Counted from the stretch's first letter, positions 52,211-61,856 are shown. The stretch: DNA of 64,000 nt from Solitalea longa (GCF_002920915.1 NZ_PQVF01000010.1:113252-177251), one strand, 5' to 3'. Program-made: numbers and translations. The notes: a model not told the origin generated them from the sequence alone.

Positions 52211-55200
52211 ATGAGGATAAGACATTTACGTAAAATGCTATTGGCCTTTTTTTGTACTGTGCTTATAGCGCCCCTGGTAACATTTGCCCAGGTAAATGTG
52301 AAAGGAAAAGTAACCGACGCCGTAACCAATGAACCCCTGGCAGGCGTTAGTGTTACTATCAAAGGTTCCACTACCGGAACCGCAACAGGCCCGGATGGAA
52401 GTTTCACCATTAGCGCCCCATCATCTACCTCTCAACTCCAGTTTTCTTTATTAGGCTACCGAACCCAAACATTTGCTGCTTCGGGTACCTTAGACGTTAA
52501 ACTGGTTGAGGATGTTGCTAAACTCGAGGAAGTGGTAATTACTGGTTTGGCCACCAATGTTAAACGAAGTAATTTGGCTAACTCAGTTGCTACCATCTCT
52601 TCAAAAGAACTTACGGGAGTTTCCAACCCACAAACCCTCGAAGGGGCATTAAACGGTAAGCTGGTGGGAGCTAACATTGTTTCCCAATCAGGCGCTCCGG
52701 GAGGTGGTATGTCGGTTCGTTTAAGAGGACTTACTTCCGTTAACAGTAATACCCAGCCTTTGTATGTGATAGATGGAGTGGTTATCGATAACTCTGCTAT
52801 TTCAGGCGGTATAAATACCATCACACAGGCATCCCGAGGAGGGGTCGCAACTTCCAACCAGGATAACCCATCCAATCGGATGGCGGATATTAACCCGCAG
52901 GATATTGAAAACGTGGAAGTGTTAAAGGGTCCATCAGCAGCTGCAATTTATGGTTCACAGGCATCATCTGGGGTTATTATCATTACCACCAAACGAGGAA
53001 AAGAAGGGAAAACGACCATTTCATTTACTCAGGATATTGGAACAAGTGAGGCTATACGACTACTTGGTGTGAGGCAATGGGATGAGGATAAGATCCAGCA
53101 ATTTTATGGAAGCAATCAGGCCAATGCCGATGCACAGAAGCAATTATATCGTGCCGCGGCTGCCGCCAATAGCCTTCATGATTATGAAAAAGAAATGTAT
53201 GGAGAAACGGGTTTTCTCTCTACCAGCTCGTTGAGCTTAAAAGGAGGATCCGAAAAAACCAGCTTCTTTCTGTCTGGATTATATATGGATGAAAATGGTA
53301 TAATTAAAAATTCGGGTTACCAAAAAAGTGCGATCAGGGCTAACATTGACCATAAGATCTCCAATAAGTTTAACATTTCTGTAAATACCACCTATACGAA
53401 TTCAACCAGTGACCGTGGATTAACGAATAATGATAACACCGGTGTTACTTATGGTGTAGCCTTATCGTCCACGCCTACTTATGCACAGATATTCCCGGAT
53501 GAAGCTGGCAGATATCCTAGAAATGCGTATGGCGCATCTAATCCGCTGGAGACAAGAGATTTGATCACCAACCGTGAAAAAATCAATCGTTTTGTTGGTG
53601 GATTATCTATAACAGCCTATTTGCAGCAAAGTTCAAACTCAGTGACAAAGCTGCTGTTAAAGGGAGGGCTCGACTATTATACCTTAAACACCAAGGCTAT
53701 CTTTCCGAATACCTTGCAGTTTGAGTCGGAGGGTCAGGGTACGAATGGAGCCAATATTGAAGGAAATACGAATAATCTGAATACAAATGCATCTGCTTAT
53801 TTTGTGAATGTATTCAATACCAGCGAACGCAAATATACCTTCACTACTTCTGCAGGAGCTGATATGTTTAATTATGATCAAAATCAACTGCTCACTACCT
53901 CAACCGAAATTATTGGATCACAAACCAGTCAGGCTCAGGCCTCTGCGGTAAAAGTTGATCAGAAAGTTTTCCCACGTAAAATCCGAGGAATGTTTGCACA
54001 GGAAGAGGTGAACTTTGAAGATAAGGTAATTTTTACCGCTGCTGTTCGTTTAGACAAATCATCTGATAACGCAGATGTAAATAAATTCGAAGCTTACCCT
54101 AAAGCCTCAGTAGCTGTCAACCTTGCTAATTTCGATTTCTGGAAATCGAAAACTGTTGACCACTTTAAGCTAAGAGCTGCATACGGTGAATCGGCCAATT
54201 TCCCAACATTTGGATCTAAGTTTACAGCCTTCTCTCCATTTAATATTGGTGGTAATGGCGGTACTTTAATTGGTGTATTAAATCCTGCCGGTAATGTTCA
54301 GCAGGGCAATGACCAGGTAAAACAGGAGCGCCAGCAAGAATTTGAAACCGGTTTTGACTTAACTCTGTGGGATGGTAAAGTGGCTTTTGAGGCCACTTAC
54401 TATAAGAGACAAGGTAAAGACTTAATTTTTGCCGCCAATATTCCTGCCTCAACCGGATTCGCTCAGAAAATAATTAACGGAGGAACCTTAGAGAATCATG
54501 GCTGGGAGCTAGGCTTAACCTTACTTCCTGTTAATACACCTAATTTTAAATGGACATCAAGAAATAGTTTCTGGATGAATCGTTCTAAAATGAAGGAGCT
54601 GGATGTTCCTTCATTCCGCATTGGGGCATTTAGTAATGCGTTGGCAAATTACCTGATTGAAGAAGGTAAATCACCTACCGAAATTGTGGGACCTGATGAT
54701 ACCAATGGAGATGGAACAGCAGATGGCGTATTTGTGTTAGGTAATTCGGAACCAAAATTCCAAATGAGCTTTTCTAATGACTTTTTTATCTATAAAAACT
54801 TCTCGGTAAGTTTTGTTTTGCATTGGAAATACAAATGCGATAATATCAACCTAACTGAATTGTTAAATGATTTAGGCGGAACAAGCCCTGATTTTGACCA
54901 GGACGATAATGGAAATGGTGTTGTTAATGGAGTAGAACGTCCAAGTTTATTAGGTGTTTCGGCTCGGCCATTGGTTCAGGATGCAAGTTATTTACGCATG
55001 AGAGATATTGGAATTTATTATTCAGTATCTCCATCTGTTGTAAAGAATGCATTTAATGGAGTGGTTTCAGGTATTAAGTTTGGAGTTTCGGCTACTAACT
55101 TATTTACCATAACCCCTTATAAGAGCTATGATCCCGAAGTTTCCAACTTTGGTTCCGGAGGTTTTTCAACAGCCGTTGAAGTAATGCCATATCCATCAGC

Positions 55201-55237
55201 AAAACGCATGTTTTTCCATTTAACTGTTGATTTTTAA
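52211..55237 (+). CDS. SusC/RagA family TonB-dependent outer-membrane transporter, second locus
   Basis: The 1008-residue protein has a signal peptide (LLAFFCTVLIAPLVTFAQ), a carboxypeptidase-D-like domain (VKGKVTDAVTNEPLAGVSV), and a plug with LEEVVITGLA, PLYVIDGVVIDN and IENVEVLKGPSAAAIYGSQA. A barrel completes it. Asp/Asn-rich loops (PDDTNGDGTADGV, FDQDDNGNGVVNG) are the calcium-type turns often found in SusC barrels. The SusD partner follows by 17 bases. No enzyme or regulator is adjacent, so the ligand is unknown. Confidence 0.95.
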   Translation: MRIRHLRKMLLAFFCTVLIAPLVTFAQVNVKGKVTDAVTNEPLAGVSVTIKGSTTGTATGPDGSFTISAPSSTSQLQFSLLGYRTQTFAASGTLDVKLVEDVAKLEEVVITGLATNVKRSNLANSVATISSKELTGVSNPQTLEGALNGKLVGANIVSQSGAPGGGMSVRLRGLTSVNSNTQPLYVIDGVVIDNSAISGGINTITQASRGGVATSNQDNPSNRMADINPQDIENVEVLKGPSAAAIYGSQASSGVIIITTKRGKEGKTTISFTQDIGTSEAIRLLGVRQWDEDKIQQFYGSNQANADAQKQLYRAAAAANSLHDYEKEMYGETGFLSTSSLSLKGGSEKTSFFLSGLYMDENGIIKNSGYQKSAIRANIDHKISNKFNISVNTTYTNSTSDRGLTNNDNTGVTYGVALSSTPTYAQIFPDEAGRYPRNAYGASNPLETRDLITNREKINRFVGGLSITAYLQQSSNSVTKLLLKGGLDYYTLNTKAIFPNTLQFESEGQGTNGANIEGNTNNLNTNASAYFVNVFNTSERKYTFTTSAGADMFNYDQNQLLTTSTEIIGSQTSQAQASAVKVDQKVFPRKIRGMFAQEEVNFEDKVIFTAAVRLDKSSDNADVNKFEAYPKASVAVNLANFDFWKSKTVDHFKLRAAYGESANFPTFGSKFTAFSPFNIGGNGGTLIGVLNPAGNVQQGNDQVKQERQQEFETGFDLTLWDGKVAFEATYYKRQGKDLIFAANIPASTGFAQKIINGGTLENHGWELGLTLLPVNTPNFKWTSRNSFWMNRSKMKELDVPSFRIGAFSNALANYLIEEGKSPTEIVGPDDTNGDGTADGVFVLGNSEPKFQMSFSNDFFIYKNFSVSFVLHWKYKCDNINLTELLNDLGGTSPDFDQDDNGNGVVNGVERPSLLGVSARPLVQDASYLRMRDIGIYYSVSPSVVKNAFNGVVSGIKFGVSATNLFTITPYKSYDPEVSNFGSGGFSTAVEVMPYPSAKRMFFHLTVDF

Positions 55238-55254
55238 TCTAAAACCGAAAAGAA

Positions 55255-56586
55255 ATGAATCTCATAATAAAAAACCGATACCGCATTTTAAGCGTCTTTG
55301 CGAGCTTATTAATGCTAACATATACAGGGTGTAAGTTGGAAGAATCAGTAGATCCCAATAACCCTAGTTTAGAAGGAGTGCTTAAGGATGCTACTATTCC
55401 GGAGTTGAATAACATTGTTGTTGGTACAGAAGCAGGGTCAAGAGATGAGCTGCAATTTTATTTGGATGATGTTGGTGTGGTTGGACGGGAGATGTATCGA
55501 TTTTCCGGATCTGACCCACGTTATACCGCCGATCTTTTAGGTAAGGGAAGTACGCCGCTTGATAATAATGCATTTTATACCACCCGTCCCTGGAATACCT
55601 TTTACAGGGTAGTAAAGAATTGTAATATTTTATTACAAGCTATAGATAATACCAGCGCTCCTACCGATGAGCAAAAGCAGGCATATCGCGGTTTTGCCAA
55701 TACGGTAAAGGCGTATTCATTGCTGCTTGCACTGAACATGACCAACGAAAATGGTATAAGAATAGACGTAGCCGATGAAAATAACCTTGGTCCGGTGGTA
55801 AATAAAGATGATGCATTAGCGGCCATTGCTGCGCTGTTAAATGAGGGATATACACAAATGAACGATGCAGGCACCACTCTGCCTTTTAATTCAACGTTTG
55901 CCAATAACCCTGAGAATTTTGCCAAATTCAATAGGGCATTGGCGGCCCGTGTTGCAGTTTATCGTAATCAATTTGTTGATGCGCTTACCTATTTAAACCA
56001 ATCATTTTTTGATTTGAATGGAAACTTTAACCTGGGGGTATATCATGTGTACTCAACAGCGGCAGGTGATCTTTTAAATTTGTTTTTCACTGCCCCTAAT
56101 TCAACCGGTGAGGTTCGCCCTGCTCATCCAAGCTTTGTTACGAATGGAACTGTTGGTGATACACGGTTAAGTAAGGCACTGCGTCGCACGTCGGCAGTTT
56201 CTGCTGACGGATTAACTTCGTCATATGATGTTGCTGTTTATGCTGATAATACCAGTCCGGTGGCAATCATCAGAAACGAAGAATTGATTTTAATTTATGC
56301 CGAAGCTAAAATTCAAACCAATGTTTTAGCTGATGCGGTAACTGCCTTAGATATCATCAGGGTTGGTAATAATTTACAACCTTATGCCGGCGCTGTTACA
56401 CAAGCTGCTTTAATTACCGAGATGCTTAATCAACGCAGGTATTCCTTGTTCATTGAAGGCCACAGATGGGTAGATATGAGAAGATACAATCGTTTGGTCG
56501 AGTTGCCATTGGACAGAAGTGGTGATAACGTTTGGAACTGTTTCCCAATTCCATTCCCTGAAAATGTTCAAAGTACTTGTCAATAA
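55255..56586 (+). CDS. SusD-family nutrient-binding lipoprotein, second locus
   Basis: The 443-residue protein has a lipoprotein signal ending MLTYTGC (Cys about 26). A helical SusD-like body follows with FYTTRPWNTFYRVVKNCNIL, RNEELILIYAEAKIQTNVL and the late QRRYSLFIEGHRWVDMRRY, which is the SusD/RagB C-terminal signature. It is shorter than the first SusD of the window and of a different subtype. It is expected to form the lid of the preceding SusC. Confidence 0.93.
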   Translation: MNLIIKNRYRILSVFASLLMLTYTGCKLEESVDPNNPSLEGVLKDATIPELNNIVVGTEAGSRDELQFYLDDVGVVGREMYRFSGSDPRYTADLLGKGSTPLDNNAFYTTRPWNTFYRVVKNCNILLQAIDNTSAPTDEQKQAYRGFANTVKAYSLLLALNMTNENGIRIDVADENNLGPVVNKDDALAAIAALLNEGYTQMNDAGTTLPFNSTFANNPENFAKFNRALAARVAVYRNQFVDALTYLNQSFFDLNGNFNLGVYHVYSTAAGDLLNLFFTAPNSTGEVRPAHPSFVTNGTVGDTRLSKALRRTSAVSADGLTSSYDVAVYADNTSPVAIIRNEELILIYAEAKIQTNVLADAVTALDIIRVGNNLQPYAGAVTQAALITEMLNQRRYSLFIEGHRWVDMRRYNRLVELPLDRSGDNVWNCFPIPFPENVQSTCQ

Positions 56587-56600
56587 GTAATTCGCGTATA

Positions 56601-56640
56601 AAACAAAGGCTCTGCAGATTCTACTGCAGAGCCTTTGTTT
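56601..56640 (+). terminator. Terminator of the second SusCD operon
   Basis: A perfect 17-bp stem (AAACAAAGGCTCTGCAG and its complement) with loop ATTCTA, then TTTTTT. It sits 14 bases after the SusD stop. Confidence 0.9.
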
Positions 56641-56689
56641 TTTGTGATGGTTAAGGATCATTAAAAGTAGCCTTAATGCAGAGATCGAA

Positions 56690-57574
56690 TTATATAATTG
56701 GTTGGCCGGCTTCAAGCGCTTTCATAGCTCGTTTGATGGCCAGTTCTTCTTTCCAATCCATGTATTTATCTTTGAATTGAGTTTTCATAAAGTCATCAAA
56801 TTTGCGTTGTATGGTTAAGTTATAAAGGCTTTTTGCTTTAATAATTGGCGATTTGTCCCAGGCGCGTAGGCTGATGGAAAAACTTCCATTTAAATACTTC
56901 ATCCAGTGCCACCATCCGGTAGGCATAAATAAGGTTTCTCCATGTTCTAAAAACGCCTCCACGCCCTGAACTCCATTCAGTGCCGGAAACTTATTAGTGT
57001 CGGGATTTAGCACATCATAATCTTCCAAAGCGTAAGTGGCAAATGGAATTCGGTATAAACGTTCCTTCCATTTATAGTCGAATAAAATGATGTGTTTACG
57101 TCCATGAAAATGGGTGTGGAATATATGCGCAAGGTCAATATCATAATGAAGGAAAGTAACAGACCCCTTTCCTCCAAAAAACATATTGGGATATCGATCT
57201 AAAAATCCTCCCATAAGTTCTTTAGGACTGCAATAATCATCTAAAAGTTTTGGTGCATGTTTGAAGATATCATATGCAAATATGCGAAGCTCGGTGGGTT
57301 GCGATTGAATAAGATCAATGTAGGCTGAAAAATCCATTTCAGAGGCAGAGACATTTATCGGTTTCGATGGGTCGGCTTTGGCGTTATCGTAGAGAGGAAC
57401 AGTTTTATTTCCAACGGTTTCCTTTATATGATCAAATGTCCATTTTTCATATGCCGGCCAGTTTTTGGCCATGTCGGTAATTATAACAGGTTGGCGGGTG
57501 TTTAGGTATTTGTCTTCGAACTCTTCTTTGGTGATGTTTGATACCCGCTCAATAGGTTCTAATAAAAAGCCCAT
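56690..57574 (-). CDS. Cupin-like (JmjC-type) Fe(II)/2-oxoglutarate dioxygenase
   Basis: The 294-residue protein has the cupin_8 layout: PIERVSNITKEEFEDKYL and RQPVIITDMAKNWPAYEKW, then the metal site in FLHYDIDLAHIFHTHFHG (HxD), and the second histidine in LFMPTGWWHWMKYLNG. Such enzymes hydroxylate protein side chains or small molecules. The ATG at 57574 matches the family start; an earlier start at 57589 adds five residues. Its target is not known. Confidence 0.87.
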   Translation of the reverse strand: MGFLLEPIERVSNITKEEFEDKYLNTRQPVIITDMAKNWPAYEKWTFDHIKETVGNKTVPLYDNAKADPSKPINVSASEMDFSAYIDLIQSQPTELRIFAYDIFKHAPKLLDDYCSPKELMGGFLDRYPNMFFGGKGSVTFLHYDIDLAHIFHTHFHGRKHIILFDYKWKERLYRIPFATYALEDYDVLNPDTNKFPALNGVQGVEAFLEHGETLFMPTGWWHWMKYLNGSFSISLRAWDKSPIIKAKSLYNLTIQRKFDDFMKTQFKDKYMDWKEELAIKRAMKALEAGQPII

Positions 57575-57674
57575 GTAGTTAAGAATCAATTATATAAATA
57601 TAAAGTTCTATAGGTATTAAAGCGATATTAATAATAGAAGTTTGACAGCAGATGTTTTGTTGAAAGCAATGAAA

Positions 57675-58802
57675 TTATCCAATAAATAATTCGGAAGCAA
57701 TGTGATCGGCGTAAAGTTTTCCGGTATCACTTAAAAATAGCTTTTGCTCTTCATGTTTTACCCACTGCTTTTCAATAAATTGGGTGGCCGTATGCAGCAG
57801 TTCTTCTGAATATTCTTCTCCGAAATTATTTTTCACTTTTTCTAAATCCAGGCCCCACATGGTCCGTAATGAGGTCATTACATATTCATTTAGCCGTTGA
57901 ATTGGACTTAAAAGTTCTTGTTCAAATGGAACCTTACCATTAGCAAGGGTATCAATGTATTTATAATTGTTTGCAATGTTCCATTGGCGCGACTCTCCAT
58001 TAAACGAATGTGCAGATGGGCCAATGCCTAAATATTTCTTACCAAACCAGTAATTGGAATTGTGTTTAGAAAGCCAGCCTTCTTTCCCAAAGTTGGAGAT
58101 TTCGTAATGCAGAAATCCGTTTTTCTCCAATTCAGCCATCAGCATTAGAAATTGTTCGGCGCTTTGCTCCTCATTCATAGCGGGCTGTTGTTTTTTTCGG
58201 ATAAAAGTGGCTAGTGCAGTTTGCGGTTCAACCGTCATTGAATAGGATGAAATGTGAGGAATTTCAAGATCGATCAGCGTTTGAATGTTTTCTTTCCACT
58301 TTTTATTGGTGAGCAGCGGGTAGCCATAAATCAGATCACAAGTGATGTTTTCAAACCCTGCATCCTGCGCCCGCATGATACTTGATTTTGCTTCGCCGGC
58401 ATTGTGCGCCCGGTTCATCCATTGCAGATCTTCATCGAAGAACGATTGAATGCCAATACTAAACCTGTTGATAGCTGTTTGCCGGATTTCTTTAATTTTT
58501 ACTGCATCCAAATCATCCGGATTGGCTTCCAGGGTTATTTCAGCATCTTTAGTTACATGATGGAGTTTGTTGATTTTATCCAGCAGTCGGTTAATTTCTT
58601 CTCCTTTTAAAACAGATGGAGTACCTCCCCCGAAGTAAATGGTTTCAATGGTCTCGCCATTCAGGTAGCTTTTTTGTAATTCGAGTTCCTTCTCCAAAGA
58701 ATCGATCAACTCGTCCTTAACTTTCCAATTGGTGGAAAAATGAAAATCGCAGTAGTAACAAGCTTTTTTGCAGAAAGGAATATGAATGTAAATGCCGGCC
58801 AT
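57675..58802 (-). CDS. hemW: Heme chaperone HemW (radical SAM, formerly HemN-like)
   Basis: The 375-residue protein starts MAGIYIHIPFCKKACYYCDF with the CxxxCxxC cluster site. ETIYFGGGTPSVL, the radical SAM core and the HemW C-terminal domain follow. It is the length expected for HemW, which handles heme for respiratory cytochromes, consistent with the heme-rich chain encoded at 10-27 kb. A TACTTTTG box lies four bases before the ATG, so the message may be leaderless. Confidence 0.92.
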   Translation of the reverse strand: MAGIYIHIPFCKKACYYCDFHFSTNWKVKDELIDSLEKELELQKSYLNGETIETIYFGGGTPSVLKGEEINRLLDKINKLHHVTKDAEITLEANPDDLDAVKIKEIRQTAINRFSIGIQSFFDEDLQWMNRAHNAGEAKSSIMRAQDAGFENITCDLIYGYPLLTNKKWKENIQTLIDLEIPHISSYSMTVEPQTALATFIRKKQQPAMNEEQSAEQFLMLMAELEKNGFLHYEISNFGKEGWLSKHNSNYWFGKKYLGIGPSAHSFNGESRQWNIANNYKYIDTLANGKVPFEQELLSPIQRLNEYVMTSLRTMWGLDLEKVKNNFGEEYSEELLHTATQFIEKQWVKHEEQKLFLSDTGKLYADHIASELFIG

Positions 58803-58806
58803 GGGG

Positions 58807-58814
58807 CAAAAGTA
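58807..58814 (-). promoter_or_regulatory. Candidate -7 box directly before hemW
   Basis: On the minus strand the bases are TACTTTTG, then CCCC and the hemW ATG. This is an exact TAnnTTTG. With normal spacing, transcription would start at or next to the ATG. No clear -33 TTG is visible. Confidence 0.4.
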
Positions 58815-58843
58815 GGCAAAGAATAGCAGTTTTAGTTGATGTA

Positions 58844-58879
58844 AAATTGCGGTAATCGATTTCGGAATTACCGCAATTT
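58844..58879 (-). terminator. Terminator of the TraB-sigma-membrane protein operon
   Basis: AAATTGCGGTAAT and ATTACCGCAATTT pair over 13 bases with a 10-base loop. On the minus strand it lies 17 bases after the 58897 stop and ends in TTTTAC. Confidence 0.75.
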
Positions 58880-58896
58880 GTATTGTTCCGGGGAAT

Positions 58897-59535
58897 TTAT
58901 TCGGTTTCCTTCAGTTCTTTTCTAATTGCATTCAGCTCGTTTAAGTATTTGCCATACAAACGGTTTACATACCATTTAATGTAGATAATGAATCCAATCA
59001 TGAGTGTTATGAATGATATCAATAAAATACTTAAAATGATAATTCCATCGTGTTGTAAATAGGCCACTCCCACAATTTTATCGAGTGTTTTTCCGGCTTT
59101 TTGTCCTAAACCGGCAAGTAGGCCCAATAAAAAACAGGTTGGGGCTATAAAATGCTGCATTACCGTATATATCTCAGTAAAGTGCTTCAACTCAAAATAG
59201 GCTTCATCCAAGCTATCCTTTGTAGTAAAGCTTAATCGGTTAAGTCGGCCGTAAAACTTATAGAAGTTAGCAGTATAGTAAGCCATCGGCATGAACATGG
59301 TAAGCAATAAGGTGTAATATACAACTGTTGATACCGGTGTTAAACGATTGGTTACAAATGGTAAAGCAATGAAGATGACATAAAAAGCAACATATAACCA
59401 AAACTCCAATCTTAGGTTCTTCTTCACCTTTTCAATAGGAGATTGTGCGCCTTTTAAGCTTTCCAAATTTTGTGGAATATTAATGGAATCATCTAAATCA
59501 TTATTCCATGCGGCTTTTAAATCATCAAAATTCAT
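58897..59535 (-). CDS. Four-helix membrane protein, putative anti-sigma factor
   Basis: The 212-residue protein has a short cytoplasmic N-terminus (MNFDDLKAAWNNDLDDS, PQNLESLKG) and four membrane helices (LEFWLYVAFYVIFIALPFV, VVYYTLLLTMFMPMAYYTA, FIAPTCFLLGLLAGLG, LLISFITLMIGFIIYIKW). The start overlaps the ECF sigma gene by 11 bases. In Bacteroidota, such membrane partners with a DLKxAW-type N-terminus often accompany ECF sigma factors and may hold them inactive; that is inferred from position. No known anti-sigma domain is obvious. Confidence 0.7.
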   Translation of the reverse strand: MNFDDLKAAWNNDLDDSINIPQNLESLKGAQSPIEKVKKNLRLEFWLYVAFYVIFIALPFVTNRLTPVSTVVYYTLLLTMFMPMAYYTANFYKFYGRLNRLSFTTKDSLDEAYFELKHFTEIYTVMQHFIAPTCFLLGLLAGLGQKAGKTLDKIVGVAYLQHDGIIILSILLISFITLMIGFIIYIKWYVNRLYGKYLNELNAIRKELKETE

Positions 59536-60031
59536 AACCTTGTTCTTTTATAAGTTCTTTTAATCGGGTTTTAGCCCTGTTTAATTTTACCCTTGCGTTT
59601 CCCTCGGTAATTCCCAGGTTATCGCCAATTTCCTTATGCGAATAGTTCTCTAAGTGATAAAAGACGATTGCTTTTTCAATTTTGTCGAGCTTTTGTAATG
59701 CCCGGTAAAAATGTTCTAACTGTAACTCCTTAACTTCCCAATCGCCTTCGCCAATTGCAATTGATTCAGGAATGGTTTCATAAACGGTTTTGGGCTTACG
59801 TTGATCTTTTTTGTAGTAGAGTATGGCCGCATTAAGGGCCACTCGGTACATCCAGGTTGAAAATTGGCTTTGCTGTTTAAAGGATTCATAAGATTTCCAA
59901 AGCTGAAAGATAATTTCCTGGAACAGGTCTTTCTGCTCATCTTCATTATCCATGTACATTTTAGAAATCTTATGAATAATTCCTTTATGTTTTTCAATGT
60001 GGGCTAGAAACTCTTTCTCCTTGGTAGACAT
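59525..60031 (-). CDS. ECF-type RNA polymerase sigma factor
   Basis: The 168-residue protein has sigma region 2 (DLFQEIIFQLWKSYESFKQQ, STWMYRVALNAAILYYKK) and region 4 (LDKIEKAIVFYHLENYSHKE, IGDNLGITEGNARVKLNRAK). It lies four bases after the TraB/GumN-like gene and overlaps the next by 11 bases, so all three form one operon. The regulon is unknown. Confidence 0.93.
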   Translation of the reverse strand: MSTKEKEFLAHIEKHKGIIHKISKMYMDNEDEQKDLFQEIIFQLWKSYESFKQQSQFSTWMYRVALNAAILYYKKDQRKPKTVYETIPESIAIGEGDWEVKELQLEHFYRALQKLDKIEKAIVFYHLENYSHKEIGDNLGITEGNARVKLNRAKTRLKELIKEQGYEF

Positions 60032-60034
60032 TGA

Positions 60035-60901
60035 TTAGTTTATTACCGGTTTAACCGTGTATCCTTGTTGTTTAAGTAGTTCGATCACTCCATTCTTTCC
60101 GCCCAAATGCCCTGATCCAACTGCAAATAAAACACTTTCCTTTTGCATTAAAGCAGGCATGCTTTTTACCCAGTTCTTGTTTCGTTCAATTAGCAGCCAT
60201 TTAGTTACGTCTTCAGTTGAGAATTTTGAATCGTTAAGCATCGCATAAAGATCGTTGAGGTTTTCATTTTTATAGGCCTGTATTAACTTGCCAAAATATT
60301 CGGTGTATTCAGTTGGAATCATCATTTGAGAAACCAGGAACTCTTTAGAAAATGCTTTGTTAAAGTAGAAAACCTGTTCGTTTACCGTTTCAAGAGCTCC
60401 AATAGGAACGTTTCTGGTTTTGGCCATAGTCATTAGTTCAAGTTCATATACTTTAGGCTGTTTACAGGGTAAAGTGCTTGCAGTAATGATACTGCTTAAT
60501 GCCATAAGGTTCATCTTGTCAAGCTGTTTTAATGAATAAGGGGTCTTTGACTTAACAAGAGAGTCGATGAAGCTATATTGTATTGGGGTTAGTTGCTGGC
60601 TTAAAGGTATTTCCGACATCATGCTTTTTTGTAAAGCTGTAATTTCGGCAGGGTCGTTAAAGTTGATCTCCAGTATTAAACGGTCAGTTGAGTTACTCAC
60701 TTTCTTAAGTTTTTCAGAGATAAAGAAATCATCCTCACAAATCATATGGATGGTTCCATACAGATAAGATGGTTTTTGTAAACCCTTGCCGCTGATTTCC
60801 CATAGTAATGAGTTTTTGCTTTCTGTCTTTTGTTGCGAATAAGCACTGAAAGTAAATGTTGTTGCAACTAGAGCGATTAAGGTTAGAAATATCTTTTTCA
60901 T
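60035..60901 (-). CDS. TraB/GumN family secreted protein
   Basis: The 288-residue protein has a signal peptide (LTLIALVATTFTFSAYSQ) and the TraB/GumN layout: SLLWEISGKGLQKPSYLYGT with GTIH, central helices (MNLMALSSIITAS), and the late GSGHLGGKNGVIELLKQQGY. The GTIH and GHLGG histidines match the metal-protease-like Tiki/TraB fold. The biological role is not clear. It is the first gene of the operon with the ECF sigma factor, hinting at a cell-envelope stress role (inference). Confidence 0.88.
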   Translation of the reverse strand: MKKIFLTLIALVATTFTFSAYSQQKTESKNSLLWEISGKGLQKPSYLYGTIHMICEDDFFISEKLKKVSNSTDRLILEINFNDPAEITALQKSMMSEIPLSQQLTPIQYSFIDSLVKSKTPYSLKQLDKMNLMALSSIITASTLPCKQPKVYELELMTMAKTRNVPIGALETVNEQVFYFNKAFSKEFLVSQMMIPTEYTEYFGKLIQAYKNENLNDLYAMLNDSKFSTEDVTKWLLIERNKNWVKSMPALMQKESVLFAVGSGHLGGKNGVIELLKQQGYTVKPVIN

Positions 60902-61164
60902 GATATAGAGTTTTATTGTTTTTATGTAGTTAGTAGAACTGATTCCTTTTTCGTTACAATGTTTTTAATTTTTTGCTAGCTGCTTGCTAAACTGGGTTTC
61001 TTCATAGTGAGTTTATTAGAACTGTTCATCGGTATATTATTTTATTGTTTTGAACAGTTAGTAACAGGATGTAGTTAAACGTTACAAGAAAATTTAATTT
61101 TTTGGAGCGAAGTAACTGTAAAGAGAATTGTTAGTTTCGGGATTCAGAATTTAATTTCAGATCG

Positions 61165-61854
61165 ATGTCCAACGATTTCTTTCAGTTACCTTTTCAATTT
61201 GACAAAAAACAACTGCTGCATGATTTAAATATATGTGTAGACCTTAGTTGGTTGATGCATTTTAACAGCAACGACTTTACCGGCGAATGGAAAAGCATCG
61301 CATTACGTTCAATTAGTGGTGAATCGACTGATATTTATGCGCATCCCAATGCCGTTTATCAAGACACTGCTTTATTAAACCAGTGTGATTACTTTAAAGC
61401 CATTGTCGATTCATTTGAATGTGAAAAGGAAAGTATACGTCTATTGTCGCTGGCTGCGGGGAGTTGTATCAATACCCATGTTGATCAGGAAGGTGGTTAT
61501 GCCGATGGATTTCATCGCATTCATGTTCCAATTCAAACCAATTCATTGGTTGAGTTTGTTGTTAATGGGCAAAATGTTCCGATGAAAGATGGGGAGTGCT
61601 GGTATGCCGATTTTAGTTTACCTCACAGTGTAACGAATAAAAGCAATGAAGCTCGAATTCATTTAGTGATCGATTGCAAACGTAATCAATGGTCGGATGA
61701 GTTATTTAAACAATGCGGCTACGACTTTACCGTTGAGCAAGCGAAAAATAAATATGATAATCAAACTATTTTAAAAATAATAGCTGAGCTAGAGTTGATG
61801 GAATCTCCTGTAACCAAAGAGTTAATAGAACAGTTAAAAAGCCAGCTTAATTAA
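61165..61854 (+). CDS. Aspartyl/asparaginyl beta-hydroxylase family protein
   Basis: The 229-residue protein has the Fe(II)/2-oxoglutarate hydroxylase core of the AspH family. The first iron His is in SCINTHVDQEGG, followed by FHRIHVPIQTN. The second His is in FSLPHSVTNKSNEARIHLVI, where the Arg can hold 2-oxoglutarate. The C-terminal 50 residues are an extra helical segment. There is no signal. The sulfotransferase-like gene starts two bases after its stop, so the two enzymes are translated together and probably act on one substrate. Confidence 0.88.
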   Translation: MSNDFFQLPFQFDKKQLLHDLNICVDLSWLMHFNSNDFTGEWKSIALRSISGESTDIYAHPNAVYQDTALLNQCDYFKAIVDSFECEKESIRLLSLAAGSCINTHVDQEGGYADGFHRIHVPIQTNSLVEFVVNGQNVPMKDGECWYADFSLPHSVTNKSNEARIHLVIDCKRNQWSDELFKQCGYDFTVEQAKNKYDNQTILKIIAELELMESPVTKELIEQLKSQLN

Positions 61855-61856
61855 AC

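Noticed and set aside
52456..52875. A minus-strand frame of 139 codons inside the second SusC gene
   Set aside because: It is antisense to the conserved plug domain, with no own start context or family match.
54690..54940. EF-hand-like Asp/Asn-rich loops in the second SusC
   Set aside because: Such DxNGDG turns are ordinary in SusC barrels and do not mark a separate calcium-binding domain.
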